The notes under the pieces are model-generated. The model was not told where the DNA came from and did no database searches. It saw nothing but the letters and a program-made list of their open reading frames with translations. From contig NMRA01000125.1 in assembly GCA_002633005.1 (NCBI GenBank), positions 655,566 through 719,565 on the forward strand: DNA of 64,000 bases, read 5' to 3'. Both the position numbers and the translations under genes were made by a program. The DNA is from Phoronis australis. Its lineage: Eukaryota > Phoronida > Phoronidae. Below are positions 47,352 through 59,070 of the stretch, piece after piece (positions within the stretch are counted from its first letter, which is position 1; the number at the start of each line of letters is the position of its first letter).

Positions 47352-49158
47352 CGCGCTCTTGGATTGTATGGAATTGTTTTTCGGAGCCACGTGATAACGG
47401 TACATTAATTGAGAAATCGCATATTAATAAAATAATTTTCTAAGGATTATGCATTGTTAAAATTTGAGCGCGGTTTGCGACAATACTACTGTCAATTTTA
47501 TTGTGACAGTGCAAATTTGACGGTGTATACTCATCCCTCCAGAACGGAGAGTCTTGACCAAGCACCTTGACCTACATCCTACATCTGCTGACGTCGCACC
47601 ACCGTTGTAACTTGATGAGCTCAGGGCTTCACTCTTAGGTGAACCATCAGCTGATGCTGTGTCTGCTGGACCGAAACACTGAAGACCGAAAATATCTAAA
47701 GAGAATAAAACCTAACATGTACATCATCATGTATAATTCAAGCATAATTGAAAAATATGGGTGGTTGGATTTCAACCTAATTAAAAATATGGTTGGTGAG
47801 TTGCCAAAATCATGGGAGGGAATATGGGTTTATAGCGCTGGGCATTTTAAAAGCTCAGTGGTGTGGTGGCAAAGTCAGGAGGCACATGCTCTTCAAAGAC
47901 TTGCAACCTTGTAGGCTACAGCTCTCGCTTTCGCACCAATGACAGAACTTCTAAGCAGTGTAATACCCCCATAACTTTTCCTTTCGCCACTTGCTGAGTT
48001 GTTGCAAAAAGTGCATACGGTGAACTCTTGGAGTGCCAATGTCCACCTCATAAGAATATAAAAACGATTTTTGTACCCGTGGGCTGATACGTTTGGACTC
48101 ATTCGATAAGCTTAGTTACTCAGGAAACACTTCACAATTTTACCGCAGAAAACCTGGGATACTCACCCTTTTTAGGGAGAATAAAAGGGAGTCATTTCTT
48201 GTGTGGGGATTACTTCCATGAAAGTCATCCTTCCATAGACGTTACTGATGATGTGAGTCTCCTAACCTTTCAAAATTTGATAAATGTAAGGCACTCAAAA
48301 TGGGTCCTTTGTAGACCTCCTGCCCTGTCTAGTGTGCCCTTTCATAGCAAATCTGGTGGTAATCAATCGCCAATTTGAGTGACACGTCTGTTTTACACTC
48401 CTGTACAGCTCCTTGGAGTACTCCTGGAGTTAGCGATATTGTTTTCTAATTATCCTGCTGATGTGAATTTAATTTCAATTTTCTTATTCAAATATTAATA
48501 CGAGATACGTGCAGTTGTTGAATCCTCTTTCGCCAACGGAAAACAAAAGCATCTCAGGCATCGCCGGTCATGAACAACACTTAACTTAAGATGTTTCTAT
48601 AGTGTAGTCTTTATTTTGAAGCCTTAAAATTACTACAGTAAGAACATGTCGTTGGACAACGAAAATCTCAATTAAATTCCTCGCTGCTGAACACAGTATA
48701 GTAAATTCAACAAAAATGTAATGTCTTTGATGCGGATGATGCCAGACGCACGGAAGTGGCTAATACTCCGTTTCCGTTTTGATTGTAAATTAGTCTTTAA
48801 GAAAACATAAGAAGTTGCGTTAAATACGGGTAAGAGTATCACAAAAGTTTGCAATATTCAACAAATACTATTCACATATGAACAGGTAATATACGAGAAA
48901 CAAGCGACAAACAAACCCTTCCCAGTGCACATGCAAATACAATAGTCAACGGATCGTGAGCTTAGGGGAAACTTTTCGTGAGTACTTTTATCTGGCAAAT
49001 TGTTTTCTTCTTGTACAACTAAGTAAAGCATTTCTAATTCATTGTTTAAAAAGTTTCCACGTTTTAGGTTGCACACTTTCCGCAAAAACTAAGTTTATGT
49101 GAATTGAACTGTCAGATATGTTGACCAGTAGACGGTACTGTAAACAAAAGCATCAACC
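47352..49158. other. no gene recognised
   Basis: Frames of 91 aa or less without motifs. A 27-bp match to 11575-11601 (TACGAGAAACRAGCGACAAA and on) lies near 48893; the significance is unclear. Confidence 0.4.
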
Positions 49159-50036
49159 AATCACAAACTAAGAAACATATTTTTGGTACCCGTCGTAAGT
49201 ACAAATTATACGTCTACCGCCGGTACCAGAGTACGAACTCCTTGACAGATAGACAAATACTGTTAAATAGGTTTAGCCCAAGTTACAAAGTTTGTGACCT
49301 TTAATCTGACTATTAAAAAGAAGACTATAAAATGTGTTGGTATGTATGACATGCGTCTGAGTAGTTTGCAGTTTTCAGAGGTGTGAAAAGACAATCAAAC
49401 TGTTGAGGATTTTATCAGTCAAGTGTACCCTAAAATTACGAAGAAGTCGTACATTATATTCTGTTCATTTTGAAAAAAATAAGGTCATGTTGAACGGGCG
49501 CCATTTAGGAATACGTTTGAATAAAAGTTGGTATATTTAAAATTGTTATTTATTTGGAATCGTGCTAGTTTTAACGAGCATGAAGCATTAAAAGTATAAC
49601 CCATTTTTGTCTGCGAGCAGTGCAACCACAATTATATTGCTTTTGGTCTGAGTAATTAAAAACAACATTTAAGATTGTAATCTGAATGGCATAAAGTACT
49701 GAGCGAACGGACACAACAGGAAGGGAATTGATTCCACATTTGATGTTTCTTTTGATTTCCGTGGCAATCGCAATCATTTCACCACTTATATAAATCAAGT
49801 GTTCACAAGGCAATAAATTTTGGTTGTTTGATGCAGTTGTTGTAAAACTTCTACAGCAGATACGATACTGTACATGTAGGTATTACCGACGCTATTTAAT
49901 GGAACTGCGTCAGCTAATAGTGTGCCTTTATCCAGCCAATGTTTAAAACATAAGTCGTTAGGAAGACAACTTTTAAGAAGAATATCACTTAAAACACGTT
50001 CTACCGTGAACATAACCACTTGTATGAATACATGAA
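49159..50036 (+). repeat. ~0.9-kb dispersed repeat D, copy 2
   Basis: Diverged but collinear copy of 4589-5460 (landmarks given there). It contains the same TGGTACCCGTCGTAA and GAGCGAACGGACAC blocks. No open frame is conserved between the two copies, which argues against a protein-coding origin for these segments. Confidence 0.8.
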
Positions 50037-51888
50037 AATTGGTAATATTCATTAGCTACTTACAAAAAAGTCACAAGAAAATTTCATTACATCTTAACTG
50101 TTTGAAATATTTAGACAGTGCAATGAATTAAAACGAGCAATTTAGAGGAAAGAGTTAAATTAAAATGTCAATAATCCAGTGAATGTTATCCAGTGTTCAA
50201 TTGGCCTCATGCGTGTCTCAATGAACACAGAATAACAAAACGTTGTGCTCCATAACAGTTTCACGGTGTTCACACAAGGAAATATGCAGCCTTAAATTTT
50301 TGAACTTTTTTAACTGAAAAGAACACACATGAATCAAGTAGAAAACGATAGAATTGCCAGGTAAAATACCCTCAAATCCTTTTAAAGCTTCTGCAGCTTA
50401 GAGTCCACAGACTACGAGAGGGGATGACGACCAGAACGACCCACGCTTATGGCGAAACTAACATCGAAATAAATTTACGTCCCCTTTTCTAGAATTTGAT
50501 TTGTTGCAAGATGGAGTGACACGGCATTTACTGGTGACCGTGTGCGCAGAAACAAAACACTCTTGATATTTCACTTTCGTTCAGCTAGCTAGGACCTCAC
50601 TAAAAAGCAAAACCCGAGATTACGTGAGATATTGCCGTGCATTTGAAATGAGAACACGTGACTTTGACTAGGTTTTAACTAGGTCCTAGCGTCTACTGAA
50701 AGCACGCCTGGTTAGTGACCCAGCGAGGACAGTTGCTGCGACGAGGACGTTTGCGAAAATAAATTTCTGATAGTGATAATAGTAAGATATGAACATGTTT
50801 ACGCTTCGTTTTTATGACGTGTCTACTATTACGAAAGCCAACAGCTTAATGTATCATCCCTGCAAAGATGAACGGAGGCGAAATAAGAAAGCGGTAAATC
50901 ATAAAACTTAGCTGCATATTAAAATCTATGTTTAGGCAACACATCGTTGACGTTAGATATCTTATTCTCTACGTGATTGATGGGGCGATCGCAGGAGGAC
51001 GTGCTGGTGCTATTTATAATAATTTCTTGAATGATATCTAATCCCTCTGTATGACAGGTTGACGCCCACCTGCTTACCTTTGTCATATCGGTCATTTTCT
51101 GTTGAAGAGACAATTTAAAGGATATCCAACACTGTGCTTTCTGATTTCACTCAAAATTGCTTACTGTTTATACATTCATTCAGGGACAAGCGTTCATTCA
51201 GCTAAAACGCTTTTGTTTTGTGTTAAAAAGTGAATCCTTTGCTTCGAGTTGACGGCCTTCCTCTCAGCGATTACTCGCCCCAAATCGTAAGCACGTCCCC
51301 CGATTTACTAATGTTTGAGGTTTCACCGGGTAAGGACAACATGGCATTATTTGTTTCTAAGAATAAAGTGCTCTAGACCTATATGTAGTTCGCATCATGG
51401 TTTAGTGCAAATATTATTTTCAAGAGAAATAAAAAATAAAAAATAGCCGTTACTTCTACCTCATGGACAAGTACAGTGTACACGCGTTAGATATGCGACG
51501 GGACGTTAGTAACTTTACGCTTAATGTTATTCTTATTTAGTTTGCAAATGTTCAGTTATTCTTATGCTAATGTCTTTGTTGCGTCTCAGTGCGCCTTTGT
51601 TACGTGGGCATGCGGGCGCGACTCTATGCGTCGGGCACTTCGCCAGCGACAGGCTTAGGAGAAGGGTGTTTCCTTCCTTTACCTGCATGATCATGTGTAA
51701 CTGAACTGAAACGTATGCGTGATGAGGTGAAATACACATTTTTGATGTTCAGTGGAGACTTGCTCTGTTACAGATAGTTGCCCTGCTATTCCACTGAAAT
51801 GTTTCACCCATAAATCACGAAAAAGACGTTAAGGGATATTTAGTACAAATGTTCACTTTGAAGAAGGCGCATGGCTTACCATTTTCAA
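50037..51888. other. no gene recognised
   Basis: Frames of 68 aa or less. No repeat or RNA gene seen. Confidence 0.4.
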
Positions 51889-52228
51889 ACTTACTAAATC
51901 TAATGCCTTCACAACATTTTAATCTTGCCTAATCTACTGCCTCCACTACATGTCAAACTTGCGAAATCTACTGCCTTCACTACATGTCAAACTTGCCAAA
52001 TCTATTGCCTTCACTACATGTCAAACTTGCCAAATCTACTGCCTTCACTACATTTCAAACTTGCCAAATCTACTGCCTTCACTACATGTCAAACTCGCCA
52101 AATCTACTGCCTTAACTACGTGTCAAACTTGCCAAATCTGCTGCCTTCACTACATTTCAATCTTGCTAAATCTACTGCCTTCACTACATGTCAAACTTGC
52201 TAATTCTGCTGCTTGAACTTCATTTCAA
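51889..52228. repeat. 34-bp minisatellite, 10 units
   Basis: Ten head-to-tail units of exactly 34 bp. The consensus starts ACTTGCCAAATCTACTGCCT and ends TCACTACATGTCAA. The middle units differ by 1-4 bases and the outer units by more, as expected for array turnover. Because 34 is not a multiple of 3, it gives long but meaningless overlapping frames. Confidence 0.97.
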
Positions 52229-52483
52229 ACCTGAAGCTATTTCAAGCCGCTCGTGTATGAGTTTTCTTAGATGAATGATCTTGTCCACAATCCGCTTTAA
52301 ATTGTGTTTTTCACCAAGGGTCTAATCTTTAAAATTAAAACCGAATTTGACATTTATTTTTAGCCTTTTCCAGTCTACTTTTTTGCGAACTCAACTTAGC
52401 TTACTATTATTCTGTTTACGACTGCATTATAGTTCACATAGATAACTGTACATGTACAATCCTAGTTTGCATTCGATGACCCC

Positions 52484-53228
52484 GGCATTAAAGAGGCCTG
52501 GAACGCGAAAAAACAGGCCCAATTGCATGATTCAAAGTGGTTCTTTGCCATTAAAACAGAATCCATAAGTTTACGGCTCGTGTGTAACTTTTTTAATTTG
52601 TCTAAGTTAATTTTTCTTTTAGTTTGGAATTTCAAAAAATCGACCTGTCAACTGCTAGTCACTTTGTCGATCTTTCTCCCAGAAGGCAAAATATGTGGCC
52701 TTATTTGGTATGGCTAGACGTACAGTAGCACATTTCCCTTACATGGGAAACGTGACTTTGTTATTTGATGTAAACAAAACATGGGCGACTTAAGCAGCAG
52801 CAAGTCCATTTAAGGCGAATTAGTGCAAGTCCTATGTCGTAGTTTTTAAATATATTCTAAAATGCACTTTTTGCTTATCGCTTGCTTCACTGGCTGATGC
52901 CTCATACTGTGCTGTCATCCCCAGATTCGGAGTGCGATCACACATGGCAATCTGCTGTTTAAATATCCATCTAGTCAGTCAGCTCCTTTTCGAATAACTG
53001 TGAGCGCATTTATCACTTATCGGAAGGAAATTAGAAACTCTGTGGTGATTACAGAGTTTTAGTTCAGCGTGCATTTCAAAAATCGAAAATGTTGTGATTT
53101 CCTCTAGAAATTCCCTCCCAGGGGAAAGTGGATGAAAATGTAATAGACGTTGCGAGATGGTACTTTCGTCAAGAATCGTTTGAAAAATATTTTTGACGTG
53201 CTTTCGCGTTCCATGCCTCTTTAATGCC
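52484..53228. mobile_element. 745-bp MITE with 27-bp TIRs
   Basis: The left end (52484-52510) starts GGCATTAAAGAGGCCTGGAA. The reverse complement of the right end (53202-53228) starts GGCATTAAAGAGGCATGGAA, and both continue CGCGAAA, giving 26/27 matches. The interior has no transposase frame. No flanking duplication was found (CCC against TGA). The TIR contains TTAA, and both ends could be read as flanked by TTA if the true ends are 4-6 bases further in. Confidence 0.85.
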
Positions 53229-53661
53229 TGAGGTTTTTGCTCGAATTTGTGGCTCGAATCTACATGTAGAAGTCGTCAAGGACGGACCTGGGCTGCGTAA
53301 ACCACACTATACTCGAGCACAGAGTAATACGACATTTATCTTAAATCCGTTTTAAAGTAGAAAGGAAATTGTCAACATAGATTTGGAATACTTGATGTCA
53401 AAATGTATTTCTTCTCAGATGAATTTGAAAAACAGCGTCGACTTGTTTTTATATCTATTGGTTGAAGTGAAATTGGTTGAATACTAACGCCTGGGTTTTC
53501 CTTGCTGGCCATACTGCATTGCTGTGACGAATAAAGTTCATGAACCATATATAAACCAAGTGACCATTAAAAGCCCCTTTTCTAATCTGCGTAAGGAACA
53601 AGAGGAGGCCAATTATAACGCTAAACGACCTGTTTACATACAATGCATTTAGATACACGCA

Positions 53662-53729
<68 letters not shown>

Positions 53730-54309
53730 CGGACGTACGTCAGTGACCTCTTTTCCTCATCAAATCTGCTTGGACTAATTTTGAGGACGCTGCCGTCATA
53801 CGTGTCGTGTCATTTTCCTTATTGCAAACATAATGCAAATAAACACCGTTTTCCGGTGGGAATTTACTTATTATAAGGGTAATTATTTTGTAATTCCTAG
53901 AAAATTAACTCAATGCCATGCAGTGAAATGTTGAGATTATTATTTGATAAGCAGACTGTTATATTTTCTTTGTGTAGCACATAATCCGTTTTGGAAAATC
54001 CGTTGAGACATTAAGATAATTAAAGTGTTTTTTTCGATTACGCGGGACTTCTGTGTATACATCGCACGACAATAGCATAGCTCTTTTTATCGATAAATCA
54101 CGTGTTCTCGTTTACTACTTCTTATGGAAGGATAGTGGCGCCCTGTTAAATAGTGCAAGTAAGCATGTAATTGTTGTCGTATCGTAGGACATGCACTTTC
54201 AACAGACAATTTGCTGTTTCCCGGGTGGAATTTTTTGCGTGCCCGTTGGGATTTGAGACTTCGACATGTTGTTTACGGAAAGACGCAGTTATATGAATTA
54301 ACACGAAAC
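53229..54309. other. no gene recognised apart from the CA repeat
   Basis: Holds the CA tract listed separately; otherwise short frames only. Confidence 0.4.
53669..53727. repeat. (CA)n microsatellite
   Basis: About 29 uninterrupted CA units, preceded by CTCTCT. Confidence 0.97.
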
Positions 54310-54610
54310 ATATGTCATAAACACGATATCGGGGGATTCTCGGCGAGGAAATTAATTAATTTTACAGAAATTAGAAGCAGCGAGGAATCGAACCCACTAG
54401 CTCCGCAGCCGAACGCTCCGCCGCAAAGACAAATTCCACACGTTTTAGAAATGGCAGAGTACAAGTATTTCAAGCGTACATGTGTCTGGCAGACGGTGAT
54501 GACAATTGGCGATCTGCAATGAAATCACAAAAAAACAAAACGAAATTCATTATTTTACACTGAATAATCCCCATAATACGTCTTTCGGCCATAAGACTGA
54601 TCCTTTTAAA
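54310..54610 (-). repeat. dispersed TTAAAGGGACA element, copy 3, with tRNA-like core
   Basis: The minus strand begins near TTTAAAAGGATCAGTCTTAT, then ATGGCCGAAAGACG and TTATGGGGATTA (as copy 1), then ATCGCCAATTGTCATC (as copy 2), a tRNA-like core, and a TAATTTCTGTAAAATTAA tail region. Same orientation as copy 2. Confidence 0.65.
54370..54432 (-). ncRNA. tRNA-like core of the dispersed element, copy 3
   Basis: The minus strand carries GTGGGTTCGATTCCTCG, an excellent box B and T-arm. It is preceded by TTCGGCTGCGGAGCTA, shared with copy 2 (TTCGGCTGC....GGAGCTA). Box A is degraded. It is therefore a relic and not a functional tRNA. Confidence 0.5.
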
Positions 54611-57037
54611 AACGCCATCTAGTATTTAATATCCTTTTATTTTGTCGTATGCTCATTAATTTAAGTGCAAAAATAATGGCTACAGTCGTAATTGTGTATT
54701 TTCATGTTCAGTAATTTTCAAAATGCGAGTACTCTTCAATGGCTAGGATAAATCCAGTTTTGCACTAAGCTTGAAAGAGCACACAGTGGGCATAGAAGTG
54801 AGGGAACGTTTCGCTCTGCCGCGCGCATGTATATTTTAAAAATGACGTTACTTCAGCTCTTTAAGATCACTTCAAATTAACAAGTACACTATTATAACTC
54901 GCTTTGTAAATACTTCAAGCAAACGTAGGACTGCTTATGAATTAAAGATTGTATAGGTTTCTACAAGCTTTATGCACTTCACTCTAGCTCTCAGCTTCCA
55001 CATACGGATGTCCACGCGGAGATTTCTTACACTGTAACAGTTGTCTAGGTTTCCAGACGTATTTGAGAAGGGTCGTTTTGCAGAACTCATTGAGGGTGTA
55101 AAATAAACACTACATGTGTCATACTATCTCTCCACAAGAAGACGGTGTTAAACATTGTCTGTGACGTACTTTTCTGTTTGTATCAGAAAATACTCGTACT
55201 GTATCGGTAAAATTAAGGCATTTAGCGGCCTAACTTGTATTAACCACAGCGGTCCTACAGCGGGGTGACGGCGGCCACGAGCCCTCACATATCCTTTTAC
55301 AGCCTCAGGGGCAAAAGGTACGTGGCTACTACACACATGCGAGATTAACTGAACAGTTATTTTTAAGGACACACCCTTTAAAGAGGTGGTGACGTGGAAA
55401 TATGAGTTGGTTATGCAATTCAACATTGGGTGCGCGCGGACGTTTTCTTGAAACACTTGGTATGACGTCGATTCCAAGATCTGATACCCATTCCAAGAAG
55501 ATTTGTCTCAACTTCCAAACTTTAAAACTTCCACATCCGGATTCATAGTCAAAATTAAGACAAAACTTGAAGTCAAAAACTTAAGTCAAGCTTAAGATCT
55601 CTTTCTTGTAACGGACTTAAGACAAATTTTAGTATTATCTAAAATTGACTAAACTTTAAGATTTGTCAGACAGTTTTCTTGGAAAGGTCACCTGGTCTCG
55701 CCACCACCACATTTCACTCATTCCCTTGTATTACTGGAAACGTAATTAATACTCAGATTGCGTAATTCCTCACGTTTTGCAGACTACCAAAACGTACCCA
55801 TCCAAAAGTAGTTCTCAATTTTATTGTAGTATTCGGGAACCTGCGACTAACAACAACTCTTGTGTAGAATCTTGACTATCTTTCGTAAAAATTCTCAGCA
55901 ATACCAAGAGTGGTACATAAGATTTTTGAAAAAGTACTCAATCTATAGTGTAATTGTTAAAACATTAAGTTCACAGTTCGATGCGTTATTAAACATTGTG
56001 AGTATACAAGTACCAGAATGGCAATCAATGAATAAACATCCAGTTATTTATTACATGCACTGTACTTTTTGTTCGAAAATTCTGCAGACGACAATAATCT
56101 CTTTCACACCTTGTGAGCATGTACTGAAAAAGTTCGTTGACTGGGCCATAGATTCCCAAAGCTTAAACTTTATTTTTCTTTTTTATTGCACCAATCCATA
56201 GCTGCAGCTCGATAACAGTTCTCGAGTTTAAGTAACGTATACATGTATCTTGAAGGGAATTGAATTTGGTGGTCGCTATGGTGGTCACGGGTCACGAGCA
56301 CGAACAACTTGACAATTGTAATGCACGTAGTTTTTAAATTCTTAGAAATTCAACATTAGTGCAAACGTGGAGATGAATTAGTTGTAAACCGGCTATTTCT
56401 AATGCGGAATTTGTGGTTGCATGCCCCTACCCAGCATGTGACGTGGAGAGAGTTGAGGGGCGGGTGGGGGGGGGGGGAGATGCGTGTTTTCGAAGCTAAA
56501 GGAAGCTGACCAAACCTGGACTTCCGTCGCCGATGTAAATTACTACCCTCTTCACCTGAAAGCGCCCCTCATACTTCACGCTACTGTAGAATTGGTCAAA
56601 ACTGCCTTATATCCTTCACTGGAAATACAGAAAACAATCAAATTATTGTGGATGTGGTTAGTGACAGTGTTCAAGCTAGTTTGTTAGGATGTGGATTTTT
56701 GGCTCTCACTTTAGCTGGGAGATTCCTCTTGAACATAAAATTTGTGCTGACGAAATTGACAGTCAGGTAACACACGATAGAAATTGAAGTCGCCATTTCT
56801 GAGTTTCAGTACATGATGCAGGGACAAGAAATAAGGAAACTGAAATGAAATGACGTCAAACTATGTGTCTACAATGATGCTGCTAGCTAATATTGCTCAG
56901 AGATGCACAGGGATTTCAGTTGAACAAATACGTATGCAGGTGTAGACAGCTTCACTACAGAATAGCTTATTGGTTACAAAAACACCACTTTTCTCAAAAT
57001 ATCGTGCACCCCAAATTCTTTAAAGAAAATGTCAAAT
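54611..57037. other. no gene recognised
   Basis: The longest frames (113 aa at 55860-56201 plus, 109 aa at 55148-55477 minus) have no motif. A stretch at 55550-55670 is rich in CTTAAG/GACTTA half-palindromes. A run of 12 G lies near 56467-56478. Confidence 0.4.
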
Positions 57038-57330
57038 CCTAGAAAAATGACCAATTTCGGCCAACGTCGGAACATCGTATGTCGGAAATAGCTGATAGGA
57101 TTTATTTGAAACTTTCATATATTGTGCTTTGTGCACTCTTCTCAAAAACGCGGTTAGGAATTGTTTTTAAAATGTCTCATTTTTGCTCGAGAAACTATAA
57201 ACATTAGGAGTTTTGTGTTTTTATGAAAAAAGTAAACGCTGGATAAAACAAAAAAGAAGTGATAATTTAAAGAAATGAAACAGGGCATGTGAGTCAAACA
57301 AAATTTGGTCTGTATTGATACTGTTTTTTT
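57038..57330 (+). repeat. ~300-bp dispersed repeat T, copy 2
   Basis: Matches 26229-26550 and 58751-59070 (landmarks given at copy 1). AAATTCTTTAAAGAA lies just upstream here and just downstream of copy 3, hinting that the family was once tandemly arranged. Confidence 0.75.
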
Positions 57331-57595
57331 GCCCCATCTATCGGCAAATTCTGCGTACTCCTCGTATGTACATGTTAAGATGTCTGTCTTTGGGCAATGA
57401 GTTTAAAGACGTTAGTTTCACAATGTAAACATACACCTGGTGAAAATGGCTAAAGCACAGTGTCGCGCCGCCCATCTGACCACAGAGCTGCTGGCAATAG
57501 GTTTTCCCGGTTTGCGCTGAACGTGTTAGTTCATTGTGAAGAAGTTTTTCACTTCAGTTCTTTGATCTGCGCGAATTATTTACCTCTCCTTTCCA

Positions 57596-58095
57596 AAGTT
57601 CAATCAACAATTGTTCGGACATCAAAACCACTTGCCCGGATTTAAAAAGCTGGCTGGAAGACAATACCCAATGGTCGGTGTTCTAACTTGGTGGTCGGAC
57701 CTAAAAACAGGTAGGCAGGTACATCGAAACCAGATGGCTGCACCCAAAAACTGATTAGCAGGATATAAAAGTGGCTGCTCGATGCTCAAACTCAATGGCA
57801 GAACAAATCACCGATTTTGAACAAAACAAACGAGTACGAAAAATATACAATAGATTACATTTGGATCTTTCAAGACATTCAAAGCGAGTCACTGAAGAAG
57901 GTCGGCTGTCGTGTTTGATCACCGGTCATTTGGTTATAGCACTGGCTATCGTGTTTTGGGTGCAACCAACTAGTTTTTTGGGTGAGACCGAACAACTCGT
58001 TTAACCACCAGCCAATTGGCTTTGCAGTCCAGCCGACTGGTTTTGAAGTGCTGGCAAGTGCTTTTGAAGTCTGACCAATTATTGATTCCCTCCCT
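57596..58095. mobile_element. ~500-bp inverted-repeat element built of ~22-bp units
   Basis: The left arm (about 57596-57790) reads, on the minus strand, as the right arm (about 57915-58095). Matching blocks include CAGTTTTTTGGGTGCAGCCA-like, AAGTGGTTTTGATGTCCGA against AAGTGCTTTTGAAGTCTGA, and CAATTGTTGATT against CAATTATTGATT. Within each arm a ~20-23-bp unit (..CTGGTTTTGAAGTGCTGGC..) recurs with divergence. The ~125-bp spacer is unique. It resembles an inverted minisatellite or foldback element. A neighbouring trinucleotide array begins at 58130. Confidence 0.7.
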
Positions 58096-58129
58096 TGCTC
58101 TTCGCCGTGCAATAATCTATACCAGTACC

Positions 58130-58165
58130 ATGATGATGATGATAATGATGATGATAATGATGATA

Positions 58166-58202
<37 letters not shown>

Positions 58203-58392
58203 CACTCATCATCATCATCACCAGCAGCAGCAACAGAAGAAGAAGCAGCAACAGCAGCAGAAGCAGAAGCAACAGAAGTAGCAGCAACAGCAGCAGAAGC
58301 AGCAGCAACAGAAGCAGCTGCAACAGCAGAAGCAGTAGCAACAGAAACAGCAGCATCAGCAGCATCAGCAACGGCAGCAGTAGTAGTAACAG
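58130..58392. repeat. compound trinucleotide microsatellite (GAT, CAT, CAG/CAA/GAA)
   Basis: About 72 bp of GAT with AAT interruptions (58130-58201), then ACACTC, then CAT units (58207-58219), then about 170 bp of mixed CAG, CAA, GAA, CAT. The GAT and CAT parts are mutually complementary. All six frames are open through most of it, giving poly-Met, poly-His, poly-Ser or poly-Leu frames that are not genes. Confidence 0.97.
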
Positions 58393-58750
58393 AAATATCT
58401 ATTTTACAATACCTATTAAATGTGCGTGTCAGAACACTGGAACTGACTATCGCCACAAATTGAATCCTTTGCTTTTCCCGTTGATTTACGAAAACTTCTC
58501 AATTGATTTTAACAAATATAGTTGTGTGCGTCTGGTATAATTATTCAAAACATAAACCTAGTCATATTTGGTGTAGAGTCCTCATAAGATAAGAGGAAAT
58601 ATGAATTATTGGAAATCTCGCTATATGCACGGTATGCGTATAAGACAACCATGGAATTAAAACGGTTAGAGTACAAGTGAGTGAAAGACTGTACAACTAA
58701 GCAGTACCCAGGAACCTGACAGGTATGGTTATACGAGACCTAGCAAGTGT

Positions 58751-59070
58751 TCAAATTTGGTTAACTTCAGAAAGTTAGATCTCAAAAGTTGCTGGTAGGA
58801 ATCATGGGAATTTCATAAACTGTGCTTTTTGTACTGTTGTTGAAAACGTTGTTATGATTTTTATTGTTTAGCATGTGCAACAAGGTATATTGAAACAGGT
58901 CCTTTATCATATTCATGGAGTTGCATAAAACAAAAACGAAATGATAATTTAGAAAACTGTAGCGGAGTTTTAGAGACTTTATATTGATCACTTAAATCAA
59001 ATAAAATTTGGCCATTTTATTGTTACTGTTGATTTGCTAGCATTGTAACTGTCTTTCTCTTTGCTAAATT
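58751..59070 (+). repeat. ~300-bp dispersed repeat T, copy 3
   Basis: Third member of the family at 26229 and 57038: TTGTGCTTTTTGTACT-like, AAAACGTTGTTATGATT, CATAAAACAAAAACGAAATG, ATAAAATTTGGCCATTTTAT and a TTAACTTTC-like tail. Confidence 0.65.

Noticed and set aside
51925-52216. Two long plus-strand frames of repeated LPNLLPSLH-type peptide
   Set aside because: A 34-bp unit shifts frame each repeat, so open frames follow from the repeat alone.
51889-52228. Regular direct repeat considered as a CRISPR array
   Set aside because: Units abut without unique spacers, and the DNA is animal.
58016-58540. Long overlapping frames on both strands rich in Met, Ser, His, Leu or Ala
   Set aside because: They are translations of the GAT/CAT/CAG trinucleotide array in all frames, with no flanking coding signal.
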